Shown here piece after piece: positions 10,701 through 18,687 of a stretch of DNA of 64,000 bases; within the stretch, counting starts at the first letter, position 1, and every line of letters begins with the position of its first letter. The notes below the pieces were generated by a model. It saw only the letters and a list, made by a program, of their open reading frames with translations. It made no database searches and was not told where the DNA came from. The DNA comes from Corallococcus sp. AS-1-6 (lineage in GTDB: Bacteria > Myxococcota > Myxococcia > Myxococcales > Myxococcaceae), in contig NZ_JAIQDE010000001.1 in NCBI RefSeq assembly GCF_020037015.1, forward strand, positions 310,001 to 374,000. The letters are read 5' to 3'. The position numbers were made by a program, and so were the translations under genes.

Positions 10701-12388
10701 CGCTCGCCGGGGACCAGCGTCTCCGTGATTTCGTCCAGGTGGCCCGGGTGCGCGCGCAGCGTGCCGGACATCACGCGGCCGGTGGTGTGCAGGAACGCCT
10801 GGCGCTTGTTCGGCGCGGGGCGGCCCAGCTCGTGCCACACGCGCCACAGGCGGCGCTCCTGCCGGTCGCCGTGCCACAGCGTCAGCGTCTTGTCCGTGCG
10901 CTCCGCGTACAGGCCATGCCCGTCCTGCGACAGGTCCGCGAGGATGGCGCCCAGCCACGCGGGGCCCTCCGGCATCGGCGGCAGGTTCTCCGGCGCGGGC
11001 TGGAGCGGGATGCGCGTGCGGCTGCCCGGCCGGAGCTTGGAGACGCGGCCCGCGAGGAACGCCGTCCACGCCTGGCGCACGGGGTCCTTCACCCGGCGCA
11101 GCACCTGCGCCGCCGCGGCCGCGGCCTCCACCACCGGCCCGGTGGCGCCCGGCTGCGTCGTCAGCGATTCCACCGCGTCCAGCAGCGCCGCGTGCGCGGG
11201 GCCCAGGCCGGCGGCGCCCAGCGACTCCGCCAGCGCGGCGGCGCGCTCGCACGACACGCGCAGCACGAGTGGCGCGGTGTCACGGCCGAGCACGTCCACC
11301 AGCACCTGGAGGGCAGGGCCCTTCACCTTCGGGGCCGCGAGCGCCGCGTCCACCGCGGCCAGCACGGCGGCGGTGCGCACGCGCGGGCTCGGCTCCGACA
11401 GCGGCTGTCCCGCGACGGCCGGCACCTGCTCCAGGCCCGCCAGACGGCGCAGCAGCGGCTGTCCGTCCGGGCGCTGCGCGATGAGGGCGCACAGGCCCAT
11501 GCGCACGTACTCGCTCGGGTCGTGGTGCGCGACCTCGGTGAGCAGCGGCATGCGGTGCTCTTCCGACAAGAGCGGCGCGCACTGCTCCAGCACCTGGCGG
11601 CGGAAGAGGAAGTCCTTCTCCGACGGGGCCTTCGCGCGCAGCCGCTGGCGCAGCAGGGCCAGGCCCGTGAGCGCGTCCACCGTGAGCAGCGCGCGCAGGG
11701 CCTCCGCCTGGAAGAACGGGCTCACGTCCTCCTGGCCCGCGAGGCTCGTCAGCGTGGGGCCCACTTCGGGCAGCGACGCGGCGACGCCCGGCACCGTCCG
11801 CGCGAGCTGCCGGAAGGCCTCCAGCGCGGCGAAGCGGTTCTGCGCCCGGGGCGCGTCCACGGCGCGGTCCAGGAGCTGCCTCGCCAGCGGCACGGCGGCG
11901 GGTTGCAGCTCCTGCGCGTGGGCCGTGCCCAGCACTCCTGTCAGCGCGCGCAGCGCCGTCTCTTCTTCGATCAGCAGCTTGTGGCGTCGCTTCTCCAGCC
12001 GCTCGCGCAGGGCGTCGAAGCCCATCCACCGGTCCAGGGCGCGCAGGTCCTCCTTGCGGTCCTTGCGGTCCTTCACCGTGGCTTTGATGTGCTCCACCAG
12101 CACCTGGCGGCGGGCGGCGTCGTCCTGTGCCTCGTTGTGCTGGCGGGTGAACTGGACGATCTCCGCGTGGACCGCGGCCAGCTCCGTCTCCAGGGCCTCC
12201 AGGGCCACGCCCAGCCACGGGGCCAGCCCGTCCAGTCCAGCGGGGCGAGGGCACGATTCCACCAGACGCTGGGCCAGGGCTTCGACCAGGGCCCCGCGCA
12301 CGCGGCGGTGCAGCGGCGGCAGGGCTTCCAGCAGTTGGGACTCGAGAGGTTCGTTCGCCAGGTGCATGTCGCGGCCAGAGCTATTCAT
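7787..12388 (-). CDS. HEAT-repeat / CapB (PgsB)-type amide ligase fusion
   Basis: Protein of 1533 residues. Residues about 130-450 form HEAT-like alpha-helical repeats; about 460-690 is a region of unknown fold; a membrane helix lies near 725-742; about 745-1120 is a CapB/PgsB domain; about 1170-1470 is a helical tail of unknown role. The CapB assignment rests on the P-loop GTRGKSGTER near residue 765, the ECMALQP motif, and a T-N-A-Y-P-D-H-E-D-I-Q-G-P stretch, all in the order found in the Mur-ligase-like PgsB that activates gamma-glutamyl chains with ATP. Ordinary PgsB has about 390 residues with one N-terminal helix; here the unit is embedded in a much larger protein. It is expected at the cytoplasmic face of the inner membrane. 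The polymer made is not known. Confidence 0.8.
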   Translation of the reverse strand: MNSSGRDMHLANEPLESQLLEALPPLHRRVRGALVEALAQRLVESCPRPAGLDGLAPWLGVALEALETELAAVHAEIVQFTRQHNEAQDDAARRQVLVEHIKATVKDRKDRKEDLRALDRWMGFDALRERLEKRRHKLLIEEETALRALTGVLGTAHAQELQPAAVPLARQLLDRAVDAPRAQNRFAALEAFRQLARTVPGVAASLPEVGPTLTSLAGQEDVSPFFQAEALRALLTVDALTGLALLRQRLRAKAPSEKDFLFRRQVLEQCAPLLSEEHRMPLLTEVAHHDPSEYVRMGLCALIAQRPDGQPLLRRLAGLEQVPAVAGQPLSEPSPRVRTAAVLAAVDAALAAPKVKGPALQVLVDVLGRDTAPLVLRVSCERAAALAESLGAAGLGPAHAALLDAVESLTTQPGATGPVVEAAAAAAQVLRRVKDPVRQAWTAFLAGRVSKLRPGSRTRIPLQPAPENLPPMPEGPAWLGAILADLSQDGHGLYAERTDKTLTLWHGDRQERRLWRVWHELGRPAPNKRQAFLHTTGRVMSGTLRAHPGHLDEITETLVPGERVHVASQGSWGRHLPTVDDLLDLPLSKDGKVHLFSSHGETVLVPPASRLRRLTNRLKVSKDYRRLASLRLDSLGGEEPRERRRFVEQVERELGVQVRFTPYGQHKQVPAPLATLFHEPEPAPKPASTLHTPALLGLQSGFLALLTERIMENEGYFLGMGGNGIAALGLFTAALFSIFLGDTYVKRQNVRKSREKIPLVIGGWGTRGKSGTERLKAALFSGMGFEVFAKTTGSEAMFVHSAPGAGPSEFFIFRPYDKATIWEQKDMVELGARLGTEVFLWECMALQPNFVELLQNDWMKDDFATLTNAYPDHEDIQGPAGINVASVITNFMPNGGRVVTTEDHFLPLFKQAAKEKDTTLLHSAWWEAELIPEEFLALFPYREHPRNMALVATLAEQLGVSRPYALALMAEHVQPEIGVLKVFPAAKVRGRQLQFINGHSANERTGFMNNWIRTGLGDVAPDANPERAVITVINNRWDRVSRSEVFARIMVEDAPADRHVLIGTNLEGLQKYVRDALDRHLSSTEVVAAEEVASPEGQARAEARLAKELAKLKVPRPTTATFLDRLERYAAGAGLHATPTLALTAAVEKALEGGDDEVGVEKVRRALEREVGPLIDEALSPATRVQPQPLPEVLTAATKDEVREHALYLLARMAVHARLKALLPRGEADAQGRVKAFHAKFRDAYRAMMLEQLVPVSDSQATGDQVVDACARAVAPGMQVSIMGAQNIKGTGLDWVYRWMALDRVTTALKALEGTSVEARRRALESLETFDDSGFVDAGLARTVLPGLVGKAASPDEADRLRKLAERARARHELKLSALTHTAAGGATQVVVRKLEKVFDYLDSVTRRRLSEMLLEDLETGRVSHARAAVETRKLYERQKGGWLFRGLKKQPKLAPVVEAPTPAMPAPAEVVFKTTVERPGAKVPVQVHHVPLDTNALAKLDGPVLLRDEPLKKQGPDVLGPEAADDAGEPLS

Positions 12389-12450
12389 TGCTTGAGAAAC
12401 CTGCCCGGTCCCCCCAGGCCCGCGTTCGGATCACGACAGCTCCCCCCTCC

Positions 12451-15400
12451 TCAAGGCTGCAAACGTCGTTCATCGAGCAGCTCTTCGAACTCCTCCTCGG
12501 TGGGCGTGACGTCCTGGAGCCCACGTCCACCCGTCCAATCCCACCGCGCTCCGAGTGAAAACATGTTCTGCATTCCGTACGGGCCGGAGAGGAATGCGCG
12601 GTCCTCGGCGAAGAGCATCAGCCGGTTGCCGCTCTTGCCCATCCACACGTTCCAGTCCACGCGGCCCGACACGCGGTGGCGCAGGTAGGCCGTGGCGCGG
12701 TGATCATCCTGGAAGCGCTGCGACGCGCCGTAGCCCAGCTCCACGCGCGTGCCCTGGAGCTTGCCGCCCAGGAGCGCCGCCCAGCTCGCGTAGGCGCCCG
12801 CGTTGTCCACGGTGTAGAGGTTCGCGTTGCTCACAGCGGACATGCCCAGCGTGGCCACGTGGTCCTGGAAGGGCTGCCAGCGCAGCGACAGCCGGGGCGA
12901 CAGGCGCCGCGGGTGGTCCTTGCCGTAGAGCCAGTAGACGTTCTGGTCGTAGCGCGTGGCGTCCACCGCGCTGCCGCCCTGCATGGACTCCAGCGTCAGG
13001 CCCAGGCCGGGGATGAGGCCCACGTCCGGGGACAGGCGCACGTAGCGGTCCGCCGCCACGCGGCCCCGCGCGCTCCAGCGCATCGCGCCGTCGATGGTCT
13101 GCGAGAACACGGAGCCCTGCAGGGACAGGCGCAGGTCGCCGGGCAGTTGGTTCACATAGCCGGCCACGGTGCCGCCGAACACGGCGGACTGGTTCAGCGG
13201 GTAGCGCGCCTCGGGCGTGAAGCGCAGCCACGCGCGGCCCGGGGACAGCTCGCGGCGCAGGGAGAGGCGGACCTCCAGGCCCGTCTGGAGCGGGCGGTTG
13301 AGCAGCTCGCCTTCCTGCACGTCCTCGCTGCGGTAGCCCATCTCCGCGGACAGCATGCCCAGGCCGCCGGTGCGCGTTTCCGGAGGCATGCCCTCGGGCA
13401 GGAGCGACAGGCTGGGCGGCAGCGCGGGCCAGGGCAGCGGCTCCAGGCCCGTGGTGCCCTGGGCCCACGACGGGGCCGCGAGCGCGCTCGGATCCGAGGC
13501 GACACCCAGTTGCACCTGCACCAGGGCTTCACCGGCGGGCGACTCCAGGCTCACGCGGTGCGGGCCGCGCGAGGGCAGCAGCAGCCACGTCTCGCCCATG
13601 TGGCCCAGCGGCTGGGACGCGCCCTGGAGGCCGGGGTCGGCGTCCTCGGGCAGGCCCAGGTGCATGAGCGGGCCTTCCTCCGCGCTGGATCCGCCGGTGC
13701 CGTCACCGGCGGGCAGCGGCGTGCTGCGCAGGAGCAGCTCGCGGCCCGCGGCGGGGGCGAGGGCGGTGGCGCGCACGCGCAGGGCGGTGGGGCCCAGCAC
13801 GGTCATCACCACCGGCGCGCCCGGACGGCTGCGCAGGAGGGAGAGGGGCTGCGGGGCGGCCACGACGCGGGCGTTGGCGGTGGCCTCCTCGGACTCCACG
13901 AAGCGCACCAGGCCGGTCTGCTGCGTTTCGGCGCGCGCCATCACCACTTCCACCTGGTGGCGGCCGGGGACGTCCAGGCGGGTGCCCAGGATGGCGGTCT
14001 CGCCCTCGGCGACCTGGAGTTCGCGCACCACGCGGCCGTCCACGCGGAGCGCGAAGGCGCAGGTGCCGGCGGCGTCCACGCCCGGACGCGGGGTGGTGCC
14101 GCAGAGGACCTCCGCGCCCAGGGGCCGGGGCTGCTTCACCACCAGGCTCATCACGCGCGAGGCACCGGCGGGCAGCAGCTTCGCCTCCGACAGCTTCCAC
14201 GGGGGAGCGAGCAGCGCCTTGCGCACGGACATGGCGACGTCCTCGTCGTCCGTGCCGGCCTCTGAAGTGGCGACGAGCGAGCCCGCGGTCTCCTCCGCGT
14301 CGCGAAGGCCTTCCCAGCGGGTCCAGCGGCCCGCGGTGAAGCGCATGCGGCGGACATCCGGGTGATCCGCCCAGGCCTGGAGCTGGCTCGCGAGCGCCGC
14401 GCCCAGGGGAGCACCGCCGTCCTTCCACGCCTGCGGCGAGTCCTGAAGCCGTTCCAGCATGCCGAGCGCTTCCAGGCCCACCTGGGGCAGGCCCGTCTCG
14501 CGGTACAGCGCCGCCATGGCCAGCGCGCCCGCCGCGTCTTCACCCGAAGCGGACAGCAGCCGGGCCCGGAGGTAGCGGCCCGCGAGGCTCTTGTCTCCCG
14601 ACACCGCGGAGAGCGCCGCGGCCGTGTGGCCTTCGCGAACCTGCGCGCTGAGCGCGGCGAGCGACGTGTTGCCCTGCGCGTCCGTGCTGCCGTTACGCGC
14701 CGAGGTGCTTGCTGCGGCGAGCGAACCATTGCCCTGCGCGTCCGTGCTGCCGCTGCTCGCTGAGGTGCTTGTTGCAGCGAGCGAACCATTGACCTGCGCG
14801 CCCGTGCTGCCGTTGCGCGCCGAGGCGCTGGTGGCCGTGAGCTTCGCGCTGTCCGTGTCCAGCGCCGGGAAGGCAGGGGACACCAGCGTGGGCTGGGTGA
14901 TGGCCTGTGCGAAGCGCACCGTGCGCGGGGCCGCCTGAGACAGGCGGTCCATCAGCGCCAGCAGGCGCCGCTGCTGCTCCGGCGTCAGCTTCGCCTGCGC
15001 GTCCAGCAGTCGGCCCACGTCCGCGCGGGCGAAGCCGTCCTCCTGAAGAGATGAGAGCAGCTCGGCGCGTGCGAGGCGCGGCTCCACGTCATCCGGCCCC
15101 GTGCGCAGCGCTCGGGAGAGCGCCTGGAGCGTCTCGTACGCCGTGCCCGCCTGCGGCTGCTGCGGCAGGGCAGGGGGCTCCTCGGACGTGGCGACCTCCG
15201 CGCGGCGCACCGACAGCGAGACGGCGAGCTGTGCCTTCGGATCCTCGGGCTCGAACCACACCTCGCGCGCCTGCGCGGGCAGCGTCACCACCGCGGAGAC
15301 CGGCGCGGATGACGTGCCCTTCGCTCCGTCCAGCGCGACGTGCCGCGGGCTGGCGGCCGTGGGCATCAGCACCAGCCGGCGCGGATGGCCCACGTCCGTG

Positions 15401-17625
15401 TTCATGCGCACCACGAGCGGCTTTCCCGGCGTGGCATTCAACGGACGCAGTTGCACACGCACCGGCGACGGCAGCTTCGCGTCCGGCACCCGGAAGCGCA
15501 CCGCCTTCTTCTCCACCTTCACCGGCCACTGCGAGCGCACGTAGCCCACTTCGCCCGGCGTCGCCTCCGCCTTCGCGGGCGCGAGCGACAGGAACGCGCG
15601 CGTGCCCTCCACGCCCTCCAGCTTCAGGGCGTGCTCACCCGGCGGCAGGGCAATCTCCACCGGCTCCACCGCCGACAGCGGCAGCAGCGGGAAGGCGTTG
15701 CTCCCCACACGCAGCACCGGATTCACCTTCGCGCCCGGCGGCGTCATCACGTAGGCGCGCAGCAGGGTGGGGGCCTCGGCGAGCCCCGTGGCCCGCACGT
15801 GCGTGGTGCCGCCCGCGGCAAGCGGCCACAGCGCGCTGCCCGTCATCGACGCATCCGCCTCCAGGCCCTGGAGGTCCAGCCAGTGCGAAACCTTCACTTC
15901 GGTCCCGTCGTCGCGGGGCGCGGGCGTCACCTGCGACCAGCGGCTCGCGCGCCACCAGGCGGTGCGGTAGCCGCGGCGGATGTCCTCCGACAGCGGATCC
16001 GCGCGCCACGCCAGCTCCAGCGCGGCCAGCTCGCGGCTGCGCAGCGGGTCGCCCAGCGGCAGGCGGGCCACCAGCTCCGATGCCTCGGCGGTGAGGAAGC
16101 CCGCTTCCGGCAGCGCGGGCGCGGTGCCCAGGAGCGCGTGCGCCACGTCCGGCTTGTTCGCGTCCAGGAGCTTCTTCGCGGCGAGCAGCCGCAGGTGCCA
16201 CGCGAGCGGCGACGCATCCGCGCCCTTCAGCGCCTCCACCGCCACGTCCGTGTCGCCGTCCACCAGGGCCGCCATCACCGTCAGCAGCGGTGACAGGCCC
16301 TCCGTCTTGATGCGTCCGTACGTGCCGCGCGCCAGGTCCGGCATCAGCGCCACCAGCCGCTGGCGCAGCAGCGACGGACGGGCGGCGGGGTCCTGCTTCA
16401 CCACCTCCCACGCCTTCTCCGCCAGCTCCGTCCAGTGCGTCTGGTGCGACAGCGCCTCGGACAGCGTGGGCCGGCGCGTGGCGACGCGCGCACGCAGCAG
16501 CGGCGCGGGGCCCTTCCAGCTCACCCGGTAGTTGTGCTTGCCCGGAGGCAGCGCCACGCGCATCTCCTCCGCGATGCCCACGCGCTCACCCGACGCGAGC
16601 ACCCGCGCGGTGCGCCCGTCCGGCAGCGCCGCGCCCTCGGGCGCCTCCGCCCACGCGGGCTGCGGCGTGAGCTGCGCCTGCGCGAGCACCCCGCCCACGC
16701 CGTACACCTCCACCGTCGGCGCCTCGGCGGGCGAGCCGTTGCCCAGCACGGCGCGCGCCTCCAGTGACAGCACGCCCGGGCCCTCCATCTCCATCGCCCA
16801 GACCGAGCCCTTCCCCTCCGGGCGGACCCAGGGCGCGTCCATTCCGTCCAGCACCACCTCCGTACCGGTGGGACGCGGGCGCTCCACGCGCACCGCCCGG
16901 CCGTAGAGCGGTGACACCAGCGCCCACTCGCGCAGCGCGGAGGCCTTGCGCCAGTCGCGCACCGCGGTCCGGAAGGCCGAGGACGCGGGCTCGTCCTTCA
17001 CGAACTCCGCCTCCAGCGCCGCGTCCACGTCCAGCCGCGCGCGCGTGGCCGCGTCGAACGCCAGCGCCGGGCGCGGCCCCTTGCCGTCCACCCACTGGAG
17101 GAGCGCGTCCCGCATCCGCTCCTCGGTGCTCGCCGTGGACGTGGGCGTGGGCCGCTCCACCACGATGCGGGCGTTCTTCGTCGCCGTGACCCACCAGATG
17201 CTGCCGGCGCCCATGGGCTCCGCCAGGTACCAGCGGCCCGGACGCTCCGACACGCCCTCTTCCTCCACGCGCAGTTCGGGCGCTTCGCCGCCCTCCGACA
17301 GCGGCACGCGCGTGAAGCGCAGCGCCCCGGCGGGGCCGGTGACGCGCACCACGTCCAGCGGGCCCAGCCACACGGCCGCGCCCTGCTGGGACGTCACCTC
17401 CATCGCGCCCGTCACCTGAGGCACGCCGCCAGGCACATAGGGCGCGTGGCCCCGGAGGTCCTCCAGTGCCACCGGTCCCCGGATGGCGCGCGGCTGCCAG
17501 CTCATGCCCTCCTCACTGCGAGCGATGACGGACGGCTGGGAGACGGCGGGCTGCGCGATGACGGGCAGCGCCGCGAGCGCTCCCACGAGCAGGGTGTAAC
17601 GGGCGCGGCGTCGAACAGGAAACAT
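12451..17625 (-). CDS. Giant outer-membrane protein: helical and beta-sandwich periplasmic part plus C-terminal beta-barrel
   Basis: Protein of 1724 residues with a signal peptide (residues 1 to about 24). The periplasmic part alternates beta-sandwich-like units (repeated P-P-G-x-H or P-G-E-H turns) with TPR-like helical stretches near 390-560, 845-910 and 990-1100. A 60-base tandem repeat encodes a low-complexity Ser/Thr/Ala/Asn/Gly linker at about 931-991. Residues from about 1430 to 1700 show alternating polar/apolar strands ending in SLGARWDW, a typical final barrel strand, followed by an unusual acidic tail of about 24 residues. Helical scaffold plus barrel resembles the exporters BcsC, PgaA and PelB by architecture, not by clear sequence identity. 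I infer a polymer export role. Confidence 0.65.
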   Translation of the reverse strand: MFPVRRRARYTLLVGALAALPVIAQPAVSQPSVIARSEEGMSWQPRAIRGPVALEDLRGHAPYVPGGVPQVTGAMEVTSQQGAAVWLGPLDVVRVTGPAGALRFTRVPLSEGGEAPELRVEEEGVSERPGRWYLAEPMGAGSIWWVTATKNARIVVERPTPTSTASTEERMRDALLQWVDGKGPRPALAFDAATRARLDVDAALEAEFVKDEPASSAFRTAVRDWRKASALREWALVSPLYGRAVRVERPRPTGTEVVLDGMDAPWVRPEGKGSVWAMEMEGPGVLSLEARAVLGNGSPAEAPTVEVYGVGGVLAQAQLTPQPAWAEAPEGAALPDGRTARVLASGERVGIAEEMRVALPPGKHNYRVSWKGPAPLLRARVATRRPTLSEALSHQTHWTELAEKAWEVVKQDPAARPSLLRQRLVALMPDLARGTYGRIKTEGLSPLLTVMAALVDGDTDVAVEALKGADASPLAWHLRLLAAKKLLDANKPDVAHALLGTAPALPEAGFLTAEASELVARLPLGDPLRSRELAALELAWRADPLSEDIRRGYRTAWWRASRWSQVTPAPRDDGTEVKVSHWLDLQGLEADASMTGSALWPLAAGGTTHVRATGLAEAPTLLRAYVMTPPGAKVNPVLRVGSNAFPLLPLSAVEPVEIALPPGEHALKLEGVEGTRAFLSLAPAKAEATPGEVGYVRSQWPVKVEKKAVRFRVPDAKLPSPVRVQLRPLNATPGKPLVVRMNTDVGHPRRLVLMPTAASPRHVALDGAKGTSSAPVSAVVTLPAQAREVWFEPEDPKAQLAVSLSVRRAEVATSEEPPALPQQPQAGTAYETLQALSRALRTGPDDVEPRLARAELLSSLQEDGFARADVGRLLDAQAKLTPEQQRRLLALMDRLSQAAPRTVRFAQAITQPTLVSPAFPALDTDSAKLTATSASARNGSTGAQVNGSLAATSTSASSGSTDAQGNGSLAAASTSARNGSTDAQGNTSLAALSAQVREGHTAAALSAVSGDKSLAGRYLRARLLSASGEDAAGALAMAALYRETGLPQVGLEALGMLERLQDSPQAWKDGGAPLGAALASQLQAWADHPDVRRMRFTAGRWTRWEGLRDAEETAGSLVATSEAGTDDEDVAMSVRKALLAPPWKLSEAKLLPAGASRVMSLVVKQPRPLGAEVLCGTTPRPGVDAAGTCAFALRVDGRVVRELQVAEGETAILGTRLDVPGRHQVEVVMARAETQQTGLVRFVESEEATANARVVAAPQPLSLLRSRPGAPVVMTVLGPTALRVRATALAPAAGRELLLRSTPLPAGDGTGGSSAEEGPLMHLGLPEDADPGLQGASQPLGHMGETWLLLPSRGPHRVSLESPAGEALVQVQLGVASDPSALAAPSWAQGTTGLEPLPWPALPPSLSLLPEGMPPETRTGGLGMLSAEMGYRSEDVQEGELLNRPLQTGLEVRLSLRRELSPGRAWLRFTPEARYPLNQSAVFGGTVAGYVNQLPGDLRLSLQGSVFSQTIDGAMRWSARGRVAADRYVRLSPDVGLIPGLGLTLESMQGGSAVDATRYDQNVYWLYGKDHPRRLSPRLSLRWQPFQDHVATLGMSAVSNANLYTVDNAGAYASWAALLGGKLQGTRVELGYGASQRFQDDHRATAYLRHRVSGRVDWNVWMGKSGNRLMLFAEDRAFLSGPYGMQNMFSLGARWDWTGGRGLQDVTPTEEEFEELLDERRLQP
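14653..14832 (-). repeat. 60-base tandem repeat, three copies, in frame
   Basis: Three consecutive near-identical 60-base units with only a few substitutions between them. Each encodes 20 residues of Ser/Thr/Ala/Asn/Gly-rich sequence ending in S-L-A-A. It lies inside the giant outer-membrane protein gene, between two helical regions. Because the unit is a multiple of three, changes in copy number would lengthen or shorten a flexible linker without breaking the frame. Confidence 0.9.
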
Positions 17626-17631
17626 CGGCGC

Positions 17632-18687
17632 TCAGTCCTCCAAGGGTGCGAACAGAATCTGGGCCAGCAGGGCCAGACGCGCCGGGGTCACCAGCGCTTT
17701 GCGCGTACGGGATGACATTTCCAGGTGCAGGAAGCGGGCTTGCGGGTAGGCCTGGAGCAGACGCGCCTGCGCGTTCTGCGTCCCGCCGAGCACCTGCACC
17801 CCGGTCGGGAACAGCTTCACTCCAGGGCCGAGCGCCTCCTCCAGCGGTGCGGCCACCTTCCGGGCCCACGTCCCGGGCCTGCGCGTCCCGTCGCTGATCA
17901 CCGCGGCCAGCTTCTCCGTGCGGCCCTTCTGGACCTTGGACTCGCCGAAGCCGTGCAGTTGCACCACGCGCGGCGAGACGAGCTGCCGCGCGGCCAGGTC
18001 CGTCACGCTCTGGAAGAGGTGCTCCGGGTTGTGCGCGACGTCCGCGGGGTGCTCTGGGTCCTCGGGCGTCTCACCGGGCGTGCCCTTGTAGCGGTGCGCG
18101 GTGGCGGTCATGAACAGGCGCGGCGCGCGGCCCTCCGGCGGGCAGGAGAAGAGGCTGGAGCCGATGTCCTCCGTGCCGATGTCGAAGTAGGGGTGGGGCA
18201 CCTGCACCACGTCGTTCGTGGCTTCGCCCGTGCGAATCACATACGCGCCCGCGCCGTGGTAGCCGTCCGGCCGCTCCCGCAAGACCCAGAAGGTGTCGCG
18301 CGGCGTGGTCCACGTCTCCAGGAAGAAGCCCACGGACGCGGCCACGTTCGTCAGCTCCGGCGGCACGTCCTTCCGCTCCGGCGCGGCGGCCAGCAACGCG
18401 GGGATGAGCTTCGCGAACGCCGTCCGCTCCTCCAGCGTGGTGGGGTGGAACGTCACGGCGTCCGCGCGGGGCCACAGCCCGGAGAAGCGCGCGTCCACGC
18501 GGCACCCTGACTGCTCGGGCACGTTCACGGATGGATCCTCCTGGGGGACGCGCTCGGGGGCGGGCCGCGTGGCGCCCTTCGCGGGGATGGCCGCCTGGGC
18601 ATGGGCATTCACGCCAGCGCCCAGCACGGACACGACTCCCGCGGCCACGAGCGGGCGCCACGACCCGGTCTTCCCGAGGAAGCTCAC
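17632..18687 (-). CDS. Exported putative metallo-hydrolase of the CapB/CapC operon
   Basis: Protein of 351 residues with a signal peptide ending in A-H-A-Q (about residue 31). It is clearly homologous to the lipoprotein at 24714-25988, and the two share PHxxxDxGT (here near residue 164), D-V-A-H, a His-Gly turn (LHGFG here, near 242), V-x-S-D-G-T, and a C-terminal HLExS (near 314). That pattern of H, D, H and a late Glu fits a zinc carboxypeptidase/N-formylglutamate amidohydrolase-like fold, the fold group that also includes poly-gamma-glutamate hydrolase; this is inference. The GTG start at 18687 overlaps the stop of the upstream gene (GTGA). A role in trimming or releasing the polymer in the periplasm is likely. 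Confidence 0.6.
   Translation of the reverse strand: MSFLGKTGSWRPLVAAGVVSVLGAGVNAHAQAAIPAKGATRPAPERVPQEDPSVNVPEQSGCRVDARFSGLWPRADAVTFHPTTLEERTAFAKLIPALLAAAPERKDVPPELTNVAASVGFFLETWTTPRDTFWVLRERPDGYHGAGAYVIRTGEATNDVVQVPHPYFDIGTEDIGSSLFSCPPEGRAPRLFMTATAHRYKGTPGETPEDPEHPADVAHNPEHLFQSVTDLAARQLVSPRVVQLHGFGESKVQKGRTEKLAAVISDGTRRPGTWARKVAAPLEEALGPGVKLFPTGVQVLGGTQNAQARLLQAYPQARFLHLEMSSRTRKALVTPARLALLAQILFAPLED

Noticed and set aside
7919-12688. A 1589-codon open frame on plus opposite the CapB-like gene
   Set aside because: Its translation is dominated by Arg, His, Gln and Leu, as expected for the antisense of a high-GC gene, and it shows no domain.
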